Assembly: GCF_002272075.1 (NCBI RefSeq)
Contig: NZ_NPBJ01000018.1
Location: forward strand, 32,642 to 96,641
Reading direction: 5' to 3'
From: Terribacillus saccharophilus
GTDB taxonomy: Bacteria; Bacillota; Bacilli; Bacillales; Amphibacillaceae
Length of the DNA: 64,000 nt
In this document: in pieces, positions 14,002 to 22,888 of the stretch
Numbering within the stretch: position 1 is the first letter of the stretch
Layout: every line of letters begins with the position of its first letter
Program-made: the position numbers and the translations under genes
Notes under the pieces: model-generated
What the model saw: the letters and a program-made list of their open reading frames with translations, nothing else
Told to the model about the DNA's origin: nothing
The model's database searches: none

Positions 14002-15333
14002 TCAGCTTGATTTACCGAGTTTCTTTTCAGCAATCCGAGAGACTGCTTTTCCGGACTGCTTCACTAGGAATATTATGATAAGCGAGCTTAGAATCATGCT
14101 TATACCAAGGAAAAACATACTCATTGTGAAAGAACCTGTTGTATCTCTGATATAACCGACGGCATACGGTCCGAAGAATCCGCCAAGATTCCCAATACTG
14201 TTGATCAAAGCAATCGCACCTGCAGCGGCTGATTCAGTAAGGAAGGAAGGAGGTATTGCCCAAAACGGAGAGTACGCTCCGAAAGCCCCGCACAATGCAA
14301 TTGTGAGTAACACAAAGGAAAGAATGATATTCGATTCCGCCACATAACTACTCGCAATCATAGCGATTGCACTTGTTGTTAAACAAGCAGCCACATGCCA
14401 ACGTCTTTCGTTCTTTTTATCTGAGTGATTCCCGACAAGGATCATTGCCACCATGGCGATAGCATACATGAGCCCGAGCAGCCAGCCCAGCCCCTGTGTA
14501 CTGATAGACAAGGATTCAGACATAGACTCTGTTACGGTCGGCAGGAACATATTGATGCCATAGTAGCCGAACATCCAGCAGAAGTAGCCCGCGGATAGAA
14601 TCAGGACATCTCGATCCTTCAGTGCCTGCGCAAACGTATAATGCTTTACCTGCTGCTTCGCCTCCTTTTCTTTTTGTGTTACTTCCAGCAGCCAGTTCCT
14701 CTCTTCTTCCTTCAGCCATTTCACATCTTCTAAACGATCATCCAAATAGAAGAAGCAGATGATTCCTAGAATCATAGCTGGAACCGCTTCCAAAATAAAC
14801 AACCACTGCCATCCTGCAAGATTCAACCAATTAATCTGCATCAAGAACGTAGATAATGGGGCCCCAACTGCATTAGCTCCAGGTATGGCCAGCATGAAGG
14901 CAGCAATGGCCTTCGCATGGTGCTTCGATTGGAAGAACCCACTCAAGTAATACACCATACATGGATAGAAGCTTGCTTCAGCTACTCCTAAGAGGAATCT
15001 CGCAGTATAAAACTGCCAAGGTTCTGTTACAAATGCCATGAGAATCGCGATAATCGCCCACGAAATCATGATTCGACTGATCCAGCACCGCGCTCCAATT
15101 CGGGTCATTATCGCGCTTCCCGGCACTTCCAGCAGGAAGTAACCTAAGAAGAATATACCCGCTCCCAGACCATATACAGCATTTGAAAAACCAAGATCTT
15201 CATTCATCTGTAAAGCTGCAAAACTGATATTCACACGATCCAGGATCGAGATGAAGAAACAAAGAAACAGAAACGGTATCAGACGTAATGTCACTTTCCG
15301 AGTAGTTGATTTCTCCAGCATGTGCTGCTCCAA
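14002..15333 (-). CDS. MFS transporter, anion:cation symporter family (sugar-acid type)
   Basis: About 443 aa with 12 predicted helices. The start region LRLIPFLFLCFFISILDRVNISFAALQMNEDLG and the loop GVAEASFYPCMVYYLSGFFQSKHHAKA are characteristic of the ACS family (hexuronate, galactonate, phthalate and tartrate carriers). The TTG at 15333 is chosen since GGAGGG sits 6 nt upstream; an ATG at 15351 lacks a site. It is the downstream member of the transketolase-SDR operon and presumably imports its substrate, likely an acidic sugar derivative. Confidence 0.85.
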   Translation of the reverse strand: MEQHMLEKSTTRKVTLRLIPFLFLCFFISILDRVNISFAALQMNEDLGFSNAVYGLGAGIFFLGYFLLEVPGSAIMTRIGARCWISRIMISWAIIAILMAFVTEPWQFYTARFLLGVAEASFYPCMVYYLSGFFQSKHHAKAIAAFMLAIPGANAVGAPLSTFLMQINWLNLAGWQWLFILEAVPAMILGIICFFYLDDRLEDVKWLKEEERNWLLEVTQKEKEAKQQVKHYTFAQALKDRDVLILSAGYFCWMFGYYGINMFLPTVTESMSESLSISTQGLGWLLGLMYAIAMVAMILVGNHSDKKNERRWHVAACLTTSAIAMIASSYVAESNIILSFVLLTIALCGAFGAYSPFWAIPPSFLTESAAAGAIALINSIGNLGGFFGPYAVGYIRDTTGSFTMSMFFLGISMILSSLIIIFLVKQSGKAVSRIAEKKLGKSS

Positions 15334-15391
15334 GATTAACCCTCCAATCATTTCTGATGCAGGACGGGGCTAGGTGGCCCGCCCCAGTTCT

Positions 15392-16150
15392 TTAGTCCAT
15401 GTGCGAGCCACCATTGATATCAATCTCTTCCCCAGTAATATAGGAGGATTCTTCTGATGCAAGAAATGCAACAGCAGAAGCAATTTCCTTCGTCTCCCCT
15501 GGTCTGCCAAGCGGAATACCAGAGATGACTTGCAATGCATCTTCCTGCGGCAGCGACTTCCAAATATCCGTATTCACTAATCCCGGCGCAACACAGTTAA
15601 CAGTGATGCCATCCAGTCCCACTTCCCGTGCAAGGTTCTTGGAGAATCCAAGTACAGCTGCTTTGGATGCCGAGTAATGCGCCCCTCCAAAAACACCACC
15701 TCCGCGCTTCGCTGAAACGGAAGACAAACTGACGATGCGGCCGAATTTCTGCTTACGCATTGGTTGCAATACCGCTTGCGTGCAAAGAAACAGCCCGAAC
15801 ATATTGACGTTGAAAACCTTTGTGATGTCAGTGAGTGTCATTTCCTCTACAGTCACTTTTTGCGAGATGCCGGCATTGTTGACAAGGATATCAATACGCC
15901 CGAATGCTTCCAGCGTCTTCTCCACCATTGCATCGACAGAAGCTTTATCTGTTACATTGACTTCCACTCCAAGAGCTGTCCCGCCGGCTTCTGTTATGAC
16001 AGCTACAGTCTCTTCGATACCTTCCTTATTCATATCGGCAATAACTACTTTTGCACCTTGCTCGGCAAGTGTCAGTGCGATAGTTCGGCCGATTCCTTTT
16101 GCAGATCCACTACCTGTAACGATTGCGACTCGATCATCCAATTTGAACAT
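15392..16150 (-). CDS. short-chain dehydrogenase/reductase (FabG-like)
   Basis: 252 aa classical SDR: cofactor loop TGSGSAKGIGR (residues 12-22), acidic residue after beta2 (VVIADMNKEG; the Asp favours NAD+), NNAG motif, catalytic Ser in SLSSVSAKRG, and YSASK with the active Tyr/Lys; the C-terminus ITGEEIDINGGSHMD is standard. Its place between split transketolase genes and an ACS transporter suggests a polyol or sugar-acid dehydrogenase feeding a ketose to the transketolase, not fatty acid synthesis. Confidence 0.88.
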   Translation of the reverse strand: MFKLDDRVAIVTGSGSAKGIGRTIALTLAEQGAKVVIADMNKEGIEETVAVITEAGGTALGVEVNVTDKASVDAMVEKTLEAFGRIDILVNNAGISQKVTVEEMTLTDITKVFNVNMFGLFLCTQAVLQPMRKQKFGRIVSLSSVSAKRGGGVFGGAHYSASKAAVLGFSKNLAREVGLDGITVNCVAPGLVNTDIWKSLPQEDALQVISGIPLGRPGETKEIASAVAFLASEESSYITGEEIDINGGSHMD

Positions 16151-16171
16151 GTTCTTCAGACTCCTATGCTA

Positions 16172-17122
16172 TTAGTTTGTAAGTAATTGATTTGCTTTTG
16201 CAATAATGTTTTCTACGGTAATGCCGTTGATTTCGAGTAGCTTTTCATAAGGTGCAGATTCACCGAATCTGTCCTGTACACCGATACGAGCTAACTGACC
16301 TTTCCCTGCTTCAGCTATAACTTCTGCTACTGCGCTGCCAAGACCATTAAGAATGTTGTGATCTTCAACAGTAATGATGCTGCCGATATCCAAACAATCT
16401 TTGACTGCTTCTACATCAAGCGGTTTGATCGTATGCATATCCAGCAGCTTGACGGAAACACCATTTTGCTCGAGCTGTTCAGCAGCTTCGATTGCTAGAC
16501 GTACGGTATCGCCGTTTGCAATGATGGCAATATCCTCTCCGTCACGGAGCTGCTTTGCTTTGCCGATTTCAAATGTCTCATTCTCGTCATAAATCATTGG
16601 TACCGCATCACGCGTGAACCGCAGGTAAACCGGACCGTACATGGCAGCTGCTTCGGCAATCAATTTGCGAGTAGAATGATAATCCGCTCCCATAATGACT
16701 GTCATATTCGGGAATGATCGCATCACGCCCATGTCCTCAATCGCCTGGTGACTTCCGCCGTCATTTCCTGGTGTCAGCCCGCCGTGGGAGCAAGCAATCT
16801 TCACATTCAAGTTCGGATAGCAGACTTCCTGACGAATTTGCTCTGCCATACGAAGGGATCCGAACACCGCATACGTACTGATGAAAGGAATCTTCCCTGT
16901 TGTCGCAAGTCCTGCCGCGATACCTGCTCCATTCTGTTCTGCGATCCCAACATTGATATGTTGCATTGGGAATTTTTCGATGAATTTATCCGTTTTGCAG
17001 GATTTCCCGATATCAATATCCACAACGTAAATATCTTTATTTGACTCACCCAAACGGACAATCTCGTCTCCAAATGCAGCTCTTGTCGCTTTTTTCTCGA
17101 CGGCTTTTTTTGTCACACTCAT
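16172..17122 (-). CDS. transketolase, C-terminal subunit
   Basis: 316 aa from the ATG at 17122, whose ATGA overlaps the stop of the upstream N-terminal subunit; the open frame extends further upstream inside that gene and is ignored. It holds the pyrimidine-binding domain (MQHINVGIAEQNGAGIAAGLATTGK with the catalytic Glu, then HGGLTPGNDGGSHQAIEDMG) and the C-terminal transketolase domain. Split transketolases of this kind are found in catabolic operons for unusual sugars (for example apulose-4-phosphate or sulfo-sugar transketolases) rather than in the pentose phosphate pathway. Confidence 0.9.
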   Translation of the reverse strand: MSVTKKAVEKKATRAAFGDEIVRLGESNKDIYVVDIDIGKSCKTDKFIEKFPMQHINVGIAEQNGAGIAAGLATTGKIPFISTYAVFGSLRMAEQIRQEVCYPNLNVKIACSHGGLTPGNDGGSHQAIEDMGVMRSFPNMTVIMGADYHSTRKLIAEAAAMYGPVYLRFTRDAVPMIYDENETFEIGKAKQLRDGEDIAIIANGDTVRLAIEAAEQLEQNGVSVKLLDMHTIKPLDVEAVKDCLDIGSIITVEDHNILNGLGSAVAEVIAEAGKGQLARIGVQDRFGESAPYEKLLEINGITVENIIAKANQLLTN

Positions 17123-17955
17123 ACCGGCAAGCCTCCTTCTAGTTCCTTGATTGCCAACTCGAATTCTTCTTTGTTCGGTGCTGTACCGTGCCATGCAGCT
17201 TGGTCCTCCATATAAGAAACACCTTTTCCTTTCACGGTATCGCAGACAATGCACTTCGGCTTCCCGTTCTTCTGCTTCGCAAAGGTATCCAATGTCTCGA
17301 CTATCTGTTCCATGCTATGGCCGTCAATACGAGTTGTATCAAAACCGAATGCATCGAATTTCTTTTCCAAATCGAGCAGCGGCATTACGTCCTCACAGAA
17401 GCCATCTATTTGCAGTCGATTGTTATCCACGAATACGATTAAGTTATCCAGCTTATATTTGACTGCCGCTTGAATAGCTTCCCAAATTTGTCCTTCCTGG
17501 CATTCCCCATCGCCTACCATCGCAAATACGCGGTAGTCTTTTTCATCACGCTGTCCTGCAATCGCCATGCCGACTGCACAGGATAGACCTTGGCCTAAGG
17601 AACCTGTTGAGATATCAATTCCAGGGCATTTTTTCATATCCGGATGCCCTTGGAATGGGGATCCGTACTGACGCAAAGTGTATACGCTTTCATTTGAAAC
17701 AAAGCCTCGCAACGCTAAAGCTGCATATTGTATCGGGGCTACATGCCCTTTCGATAAAACGAAACGATCCCGATCTTCCCATTTCGGATTGGCCGGATCT
17801 ACATTCATCTCTCTGAAATATAAAGCAGATATAACATCCGCAGCCGACAAGGAACCTCCCGGGTGCCCAGACTGTGCTTCATACACCATCGTGACTGCTG
17901 TCTTGCGTAATTCAATCGCATGCTGTTTCAACTGTTCAACACTCGTTTGCTGCAT
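17119..17955 (-). CDS. transketolase, N-terminal (TPP-binding) subunit
   Basis: 278 aa from the ATG at 17955 (CAGGAGTG upstream, 8-nt spacing); an upstream in-frame ATG at 17997 lacks a site. TPP/metal motif GDGECQEGQIWEAIQAA...FVDNN; GHPGGSLSAADVISALYF near the N-terminus and SKGHVAPIQYAALA for phosphate/substrate contacts. Translationally coupled to the C-terminal subunit by a 4-nt overlap. First gene of the TkN-TkC-SDR-MFS operon. Confidence 0.92.
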   Translation of the reverse strand: MQQTSVEQLKQHAIELRKTAVTMVYEAQSGHPGGSLSAADVISALYFREMNVDPANPKWEDRDRFVLSKGHVAPIQYAALALRGFVSNESVYTLRQYGSPFQGHPDMKKCPGIDISTGSLGQGLSCAVGMAIAGQRDEKDYRVFAMVGDGECQEGQIWEAIQAAVKYKLDNLIVFVDNNRLQIDGFCEDVMPLLDLEKKFDAFGFDTTRIDGHSMEQIVETLDTFAKQKNGKPKCIVCDTVKGKGVSYMEDQAAWHGTAPNKEEFELAIKELEGGLPV

Positions 17956-18007
17956 ATGCCACACTCCTGTTCCTAAGTGATCCTCTTGTAAACCCATATA
18001 CTTGTAT

Positions 18008-18022
18008 ACTTGTATTACAAGT
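18008..18022. promoter_or_regulatory. GntR-type operator of the transketolase operon
   Basis: ACTTGTATTACAAGT is a 7-bp perfect palindrome around one base and fits the FadR-subfamily pattern nGTnnnACn. It lies just downstream of the -10 box of the operon promoter, a repressing position. Confidence 0.7.
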
Positions 18023-18034
18023 GGTGTTGCACAT

Positions 18035-18063
18035 ATAATACCTCCATTTTTCCGTCGTGTCCA
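18035..18063 (-). promoter_or_regulatory. promoter of the transketolase operon
   Basis: Minus strand -35 TGGACA (18058-18063), 17-bp spacer, -10 TATTAT (18035-18040). Confidence 0.6.
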
Positions 18064-18105
18064 GTGAAAATGTTAAATTGTTGCATTTGCCTAGTTTATG
18101 GTAAA

Positions 18106-18131
18106 CAAAAAAGACACCTCTAAAGGTGTCT
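18106..18131 (-). terminator. intrinsic terminator after the GNAT gene at 18159
   Basis: AGACACCT (18112-18119) / AGGTGTCT (18124-18131), followed on the minus strand by TTTTTT. Confidence 0.88.
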
Positions 18132-18158
18132 CTCTTGTATCACATAAAACGATATAAT

Positions 18159-18599
18159 TTATGCAAGTTCTTTTTTCATCACTAATTCATCCCACATAAT
18201 TTCACCTGTCATCACAAATCCTGCACTTTCATAAAGCTTCTCGGCCGCAGCATTCCCCGGCACAATACTCGTATAAAAGGAAATTGCTCCATACCTGATT
18301 TTAATCAGCTCTAGCAGCATCATAAGAGCAGCTTTTCCATAACCCTTCCCCTGGTGCTGCTTATCTAGCATAAAACGGCATAATTCTATCCGTTTCGTTT
18401 CCTCATCTGTCCCGAACATCAAGAAACCGACTAGCGTATCCTCCGCATAAATAGCATGCGGATACCATTGCTTTTGATAAGCAGCTTGTGCAAGGGATTC
18501 AGCATTCTCAGCTACATACTTTTTTTGTTCATCACTTACCGACAGCTTTATACAGCCATGCCAGTTATCCGCGTCTACCGCACGTAAAGTCATTTGCAC
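18159..18599 (-). CDS. GNAT family N-acetyltransferase (spermidine acetyltransferase-like)
   Basis: 146 aa; acetyl-CoA loop DKQHQGKGYGKAALMMLLE, then SFYTSIVPGNAAAEKLYESAGFVMTGEI. The N-terminal LRAVDADNWHGCIKLSVSDEQKKYVAENAESLAQA closely follows the BltD/PaiA-type spermidine/diamine acetyltransferases, which makes a polyamine-like substrate possible. Stand-alone: a terminator follows; the next gene upstream is a membrane protein 18 nt away. Confidence 0.82.
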   Translation of the reverse strand: MQMTLRAVDADNWHGCIKLSVSDEQKKYVAENAESLAQAAYQKQWYPHAIYAEDTLVGFLMFGTDEETKRIELCRFMLDKQHQGKGYGKAALMMLLELIKIRYGAISFYTSIVPGNAAAEKLYESAGFVMTGEIMWDELVMKKELA

Positions 18600-18617
18600 G
18601 ATTGCTCAATTCCTTCC

Positions 18618-18908
18618 CTATAGGTAAATTTCTTTTGACGTTATCCATTTCATAAATTGCTGGTATGGATAATATGTAGTTCCATTCAATTCAATTTTTG
18701 GAGCGTTGGGATGCTTAGACAACAAGTCCGCACCCTCCGCCTTATTAAGGTTCAAATATGTATGCAGATCCTTCTCCTTAATTAGGGTAGGATATTCGTC
18801 TTCAAATTGAAACGAAGCTTCTGGATTTTTAAAAATCTTAAGTCCATTACCTATGAAGTATCCGAATGCCGCTATTCCTAACCCGATCCAGAAAAAATCT
18901 ATTTCCAT
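18618..18908 (-). CDS. small membrane-anchored protein with a DNA-binding-like C-terminal domain
   Basis: 96 aa. One N-terminal membrane helix (FFWIGLGIAAFGYFIGNGL, residues 5-23) and a soluble C-terminal part in which KEKDLHTYLNLNKAEGADLLSKHPNAPKIELNGTTYYP has the look of an excisionase/MerR-like winged helix reading. The family is not recognised. Next to another small membrane protein gene (34 nt) and a GNAT gene on the same strand. Confidence 0.65.
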   Translation of the reverse strand: MEIDFFWIGLGIAAFGYFIGNGLKIFKNPEASFQFEDEYPTLIKEKDLHTYLNLNKAEGADLLSKHPNAPKIELNGTTYYPYQQFMKWITSKEIYL

Positions 18909-18942
18909 TTTCGTTTATCTCCTTTATCCGTCAGCAAGAATG

Positions 18943-19203
18943 CTAATTCTCATTCGAACTTAAAAATCCTATAAAGCCTACAATAATAAGAGCTGCAGCC
19001 GAAGAGATTAACAATGCAATGCTAATACCTGTTATCCCCAATCCTTCCCAACCTCCGATAGGGAAACTAATAATCAACAAGACAATACTTAACACAGTAA
19101 ACAAAGTAGGTATTAAAAACATTATAGGTTTCTTCTTTTTGAAAATCAGTGAAATACCTATGATAAGTGCAGCGAAGATAACTGTCGTTAACAAAAAGCT
19201 CAT
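18943..19203 (-). CDS. small membrane protein of unknown function
   Basis: 86 aa with three hydrophobic helices (about residues 2-20, 28-48 and 55-82) and a short loop KKKKP. ATG follows AGAAGGGGCATACATAA. No family recognised. Probably co-transcribed with the following membrane protein gene. Confidence 0.6.
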   Translation of the reverse strand: MSFLLTTVIFAALIIGISLIFKKKKPIMFLIPTLFTVLSIVLLIISFPIGGWEGLGITGISIALLISSAAALIIVGFIGFLSSNEN

Positions 19204-19310
19204 TTATGTATGCCCCTTCTAAGAATAGTATTCGTGATCAATATTAAAACCCAATGTTATACTCCTTATTACGAATTAGCTTACATAAAGTTCCTGATTT
19301 AAAGCAGATT

Positions 19311-19343
19311 CCTTTGCATACTGTAAGAATTTACATGCAAAGG
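19311..19343 (+). promoter_or_regulatory. hairpin that would mask a strong Shine-Dalgarno sequence
   Basis: CCTTTGCAT (19311-19319) pairs with ATGCAAAGG (19335-19343), and the stem continues inward with GTAA/TTAC after a 3-nt bulge, loop GAAT. The right arm merges into AAAGGAGG, followed 9 nt later by a GTG codon opening a reading frame that starts VIEYKETASQLKKKRYN but soon runs into the 3' end of the convergent MFS gene. It may be the 5' remains of a lost gene. Confidence 0.45.
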
Positions 19344-19388
19344 AGGAAAGTATCTTTGTGATCGAATATAAAGAAACAGCTTCTCAAC

Positions 19389-20654
19389 TTAAGAAGAAGC
19401 GGTATAACCATCTTTCTCACTCGTCACTTCGGCTGGCAATTCCTCAAGTGCTGGCTCAAAAAGGTTCCTGCCCATCACCACAGATATCAAGGCGATGACT
19501 GCTCCGGAAGAAATCATGATAACGGCGGGAGAAACATAATCAAACAAGACACCATAAACAATTATTCCAAACGGAGCCATTGCAGTAGCACCCGCCTGCA
19601 TAATTGAAAAGACGCGGCCTTTGTAGGCATCCTCTATCTCCGTTTGCATCAGTACACCAATGGGATTATTGATAAAGATCAGGCTAGCCCCAACCATGAA
19701 AGTTGATACAGCTAAGATGATAAACTGAAGGACTGCTGGCAAAGGCAGCAGTACAGGAAGCACAAAGAAAGCCAGCAAGACACCTAAGCTTATTAATCCG
19801 AGTGGGATAAGTCTGGCAGTAGAGCTTTTGAAACGGCTGAAGCTTAATGCCATTACAAGCATCCCAGCAGCCAGCATTGCCTCTATAAAACCAAGTGCCT
19901 GGGAAGACATCTCTAACTCCTGAACGATGATATAAGGCATTCCAACTTGAAGTGCAGCGGCAAAAAAGTTGATCCAGACTGCTATTGTCAGGATCTTCAT
20001 AATTAATCTTTTTCCTGCCGCATACTTGAATCCTGATACAAAAGAGGTCCAAAAAGACTCAATTTTAGCGCTATTACCAGCCATACCGTCCTGCTTTTTG
20101 AACAACGTGAAATTAAGCGATGCATCCAAAAAAAGCGCGACTATACTCGCAACGATCAATATTATCAAAAATACTTGGATGGAAAAGAAGCTGTAAAGCA
20201 TACCGCCTATAACCGGGCCGCCAATAGCTGAAAGTGAGCTCGCAGATTGATTGTAGGAAACAGCCTTTTGAATGGATGCAGCTTCTACTAAGTTCCCGAT
20301 AGAAGCATTTATTGTAATGCTGATGAACATGGAGGAAATGCTTAATAAAGACGATGATAGATAAAAGTAACCAGCAGCCACGGAACCCTCTTGTAATAAA
20401 AGAAATAACAAGCAGACAGTTGCAATTGCAAGGAGCTGAGAAGATACCACCAGTTTCTTTCGGCTGATTCGATCTGCCAGATAACCTGCAAACGGCGATA
20501 GTATGATTGTAGGTAGGATTCCAAAAAACAAATTAAGTGAGAAATTCAAAGATGAACCCGTCAGCTGGAGCAAATATAAACTGATACCAAATGAATACAC
20601 ACTGCTGCCAAAAGTTGCGATTATCTTACTGATTGTAAAAGTCCATAAGTTCAT
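19389..20654 (-). CDS. MFS transporter (MFS_3 / macrolide-efflux-like)
   Basis: 421 aa, 12 helices. The N-terminal SKIIATFGSSVYSFGISLYLLQLTGSSL and the motif A variant GYLADRISRKKLVVSSQL are typical of the enterobactin exporter/MefA-like MFS_3 family. The start ATG lacks a strong site. Substrate unknown; drug efflux is possible. Its end overlaps the plus-strand hairpin relic discussed at 19311-19343. Confidence 0.82.
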   Translation of the reverse strand: MNLWTFTISKIIATFGSSVYSFGISLYLLQLTGSSLNFSLNLFFGILPTIILSPFAGYLADRISRKKLVVSSQLLAIATVCLLFLLLQEGSVAAGYFYLSSSLLSISSMFISITINASIGNLVEAASIQKAVSYNQSASSLSAIGGPVIGGMLYSFFSIQVFLIILIVASIVALFLDASLNFTLFKKQDGMAGNSAKIESFWTSFVSGFKYAAGKRLIMKILTIAVWINFFAAALQVGMPYIIVQELEMSSQALGFIEAMLAAGMLVMALSFSRFKSSTARLIPLGLISLGVLLAFFVLPVLLPLPAVLQFIILAVSTFMVGASLIFINNPIGVLMQTEIEDAYKGRVFSIMQAGATAMAPFGIIVYGVLFDYVSPAVIMISSGAVIALISVVMGRNLFEPALEELPAEVTSEKDGYTASS

Positions 20655-20832
20655 ATTTGAATATTTCGATAATTAATCTTGTGTCAATATTTTTAACTCC
20701 TTTAACCAAAGTATAGTAATAAACTAAATTTTAACAGATTAAAGGAAATGTTTGTAAGAAAAAAAGTAAAAAAATCTTATATCAAACCAGTTTATCCAAG
20801 TAAATCACTAATGCCAGATCAATTTTCTATGA

Positions 20833-21006
20833 TCATTTGTCCTTCACACGCAGAATGAACAAAAATACTATTAAAAACGCAATAAAGTAATTCATCGGAT
20901 TTCTTAGGAAACTCATTTCCAGCAGCTGCTGCAATATAATCCAACATATAAAAATTATGATGATGGAAGGTAAGATAAACTTATTCATTAACTGACCATC
21001 TGCCAT
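20833..21006 (-). CDS. small two-helix membrane protein
   Basis: 57 residues beginning MADGQLMNKFILPSIII, with two hydrophobic stretches (residues 9-26 and 37-53) separated by LEMSFLRNPMN and ending in RVKDK. No good ribosome binding site is visible ahead of the first ATG; the internal ATG of MNKF is an alternative. Unrecognised family. It lies between the MFS gene and the IS element; if real it is just downstream (in reading direction) of the IS left end. Confidence 0.5.
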   Translation of the reverse strand: MADGQLMNKFILPSIIIIFICWIILQQLLEMSFLRNPMNYFIAFLIVFLFILRVKDK

Positions 21007-21077
21007 TTAAATTATTTAATGCCTTTGGCAGCCATCCTATCACCTATACTTTTATATGTCACGCCAGCTGATGGCCA

Positions 21078-22751
21078 TTAAAAAGAGGCTGGGACATAAC
21101 TAGCTAAATGTAATTTAAAAAAGATCCTCGTCACCGTTTTTTGGTGATGAGGATCTTTTTTCTGTGTTCTCATACTGAATAAGGACTTACTGGCAGTGTA
21201 CTTCCTCAAGTTCACTGCCATAAAGGCGAATCCGATTTCGTTTTCTACCTTCTCTTTTCCCCTTACGGAGAAACGATAGAAGCGCAAATTAGCCTTCAGA
21301 AATCCGAAGACTGGCTCTACATCTATCTTGCGTCTGCCATAGATTTTGCCGGTTTCCTTTTCGGAAAGCAGCTGTTTAGCGTACGCTTTTTGTTGTTCCC
21401 ATCTTTCATTGAAGAATATTTTCCGGTTGCTTCCTTCTTTGGCTTTCGTACACTGGGCGCGCAGTGGACAAACGGAACAATTTTCACATTCATACACACG
21501 ATATGTCCGGGTGAATCCATATTTGTCCTGCTTATTTGAGAGATGGCTGAAAGGGAGTTTTTGGTTGTTAGGACATGTGAAGCTGTCATCTTTCGCGTTG
21601 TATTCCCAGTTTTCAACGTTGAAAGGATCTTGCTTGTGTTTCTTTTGTTTTTCTTTGCGATACTGATTATACGTAATAAGAGGGATCCGATTTCGATTCT
21701 CCACGACATCGTTATAATTCGGTTCACTGCCATATCCGGCATCAGCTACGATATAATTTGGCAAAGAAAAGAAATCCTGTGCAATTCTGTCCAAGCAAGG
21801 GATAAAGGTTCTCGTATCCGTAGGATTCGGAAACACATCATAAGCAAGGGCATACTGCCCCTCGGTTGCCACCTGTACATTGTAGCCGGGTTTAAGCTGG
21901 CCATTCTTCATATAGTCGTCTTTCATGCGCATGAACGTGGCATCCTTATCCGTTTTGGAGTAGCTGTTTCTATCACCAAAGATGGTCATGTCATTTTGGT
22001 ATTTTTGCGTTCGCGCAACGAAATCGCGAAAATCTTTCCGATATTGTTTTGGCTCTTTACGCGCTACACGCAGTTCTTTTCGTTCCGTCACATCGTTACT
22101 TGCGTCAATTTTTCGGTCATATTTTTGAACTTCATCGTCCAATCTTTCAACGACCTGCGTCATCTCATCGACGGTCAAACTTTCCGGATTTTCTCGTTCA
22201 ATGGACGGGATAATCTCTTTATCCAATAATTCTTCGTATCTCTGGTTCGATTTTTCTACCAGTTGTGTACTATATTTTCCAATGGATTTACGCCAGACAA
22301 ACGTAAACTTATTAGCGTTTGCTTCGATCTTAGTACCATCGATGAAAATGGCTTCTTCTTCAATCAGTTTCTCTTCGACAAGCTGACAACGAAACTGAAC
22401 AAAGCACTGCCGTAAAAGTTCTTTAACGTGAGGATTTACTCGAAAGCGATTGATGGTGCGATAGCTCGGTTCATAACCTTGTGCCAGCCACATCATCCGG
22501 ACACTATCTTGAAGTAACGCTTCAATTTTACGACCGGAAAAGACCGATTGCGTGTAGGCGCATAAAATCACTTTCATCATCATACGAGGATGGTAAGCAG
22601 GATGCCCGGTTTCCCGAAGGAAACCATCGAAGGCTTCATCGGGAATACTTTCTACGAGTTGATTTATGGTAAACGCAATATCGTTCTCCCGTAATTTCCA
22701 TTCCATATCTAGCGGTAAAACAACTTCATTCATGGTATAATGTTTAAACAT
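21078..22751 (-). CDS. IS1182 family transposase
   Basis: 557 aa DDE transposase. It has the IS1182 N-terminal domain (DIAFTINQLVESIPDEAFDGF... HPRMMMKVILCAYTQSVFSGRKIE), catalytic segments FIDGTKIEANANKFTF and YIVADAGYGSEPNY, and the C-terminal zinc-ribbon/transposase part (CENCSVCPLRAQCTKA, RRKIDVEPVFGFLKANLRFYRF). The ATG follows AGGAGGATCC. The last ~30 codons translate the element's own terminator and left inverted repeat and the stop codon lies 5 bases outside the repeat in host DNA, which hints at a lost original stop or frameshift near the 3' end. Core domains are intact. Confidence 0.93.
   Translation of the reverse strand: MFKHYTMNEVVLPLDMEWKLRENDIAFTINQLVESIPDEAFDGFLRETGHPAYHPRMMMKVILCAYTQSVFSGRKIEALLQDSVRMMWLAQGYEPSYRTINRFRVNPHVKELLRQCFVQFRCQLVEEKLIEEEAIFIDGTKIEANANKFTFVWRKSIGKYSTQLVEKSNQRYEELLDKEIIPSIERENPESLTVDEMTQVVERLDDEVQKYDRKIDASNDVTERKELRVARKEPKQYRKDFRDFVARTQKYQNDMTIFGDRNSYSKTDKDATFMRMKDDYMKNGQLKPGYNVQVATEGQYALAYDVFPNPTDTRTFIPCLDRIAQDFFSLPNYIVADAGYGSEPNYNDVVENRNRIPLITYNQYRKEKQKKHKQDPFNVENWEYNAKDDSFTCPNNQKLPFSHLSNKQDKYGFTRTYRVYECENCSVCPLRAQCTKAKEGSNRKIFFNERWEQQKAYAKQLLSEKETGKIYGRRKIDVEPVFGFLKANLRFYRFSVRGKEKVENEIGFAFMAVNLRKYTASKSLFSMRTQKKDPHHQKTVTRIFFKLHLASYVPASF
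21117..21163. terminator. bidirectional terminator at the left end of the IS
   Basis: AAGATCCTCGTCACC (21121-21135) pairs with GGTGATGAGGATCTT (21143-21157; one G-U or mismatch), with A/T runs on both sides. Confidence 0.85.
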
Positions 22752-22842
22752 AAGGATCCTCCTCTTTTGTTTTTGGTGTGGTAACTTAATTCTATCAGAG
22801 GGGTCCTTATTTTGCTTCTAGGAACAAATGAATTAATACATA

Positions 22843-22888
22843 AAAATAGGCAGGCATCTCCGATTCTCGGTGATGCCTGCCTATTTTA
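22843..22888. terminator. bidirectional terminator at the right end of the IS
   Basis: AATAGGCAGGCATC / GATGCCTGCCTATT form a 14-bp perfect stem, with T-rich tails on both strands. It insulates the transposase from transcription entering from the flanking operon. Confidence 0.85.

Noticed and set aside
21543..22229. 228-residue plus-strand open frame
   Set aside because: Entirely antisense to the IS1182 transposase; no independent start signal.
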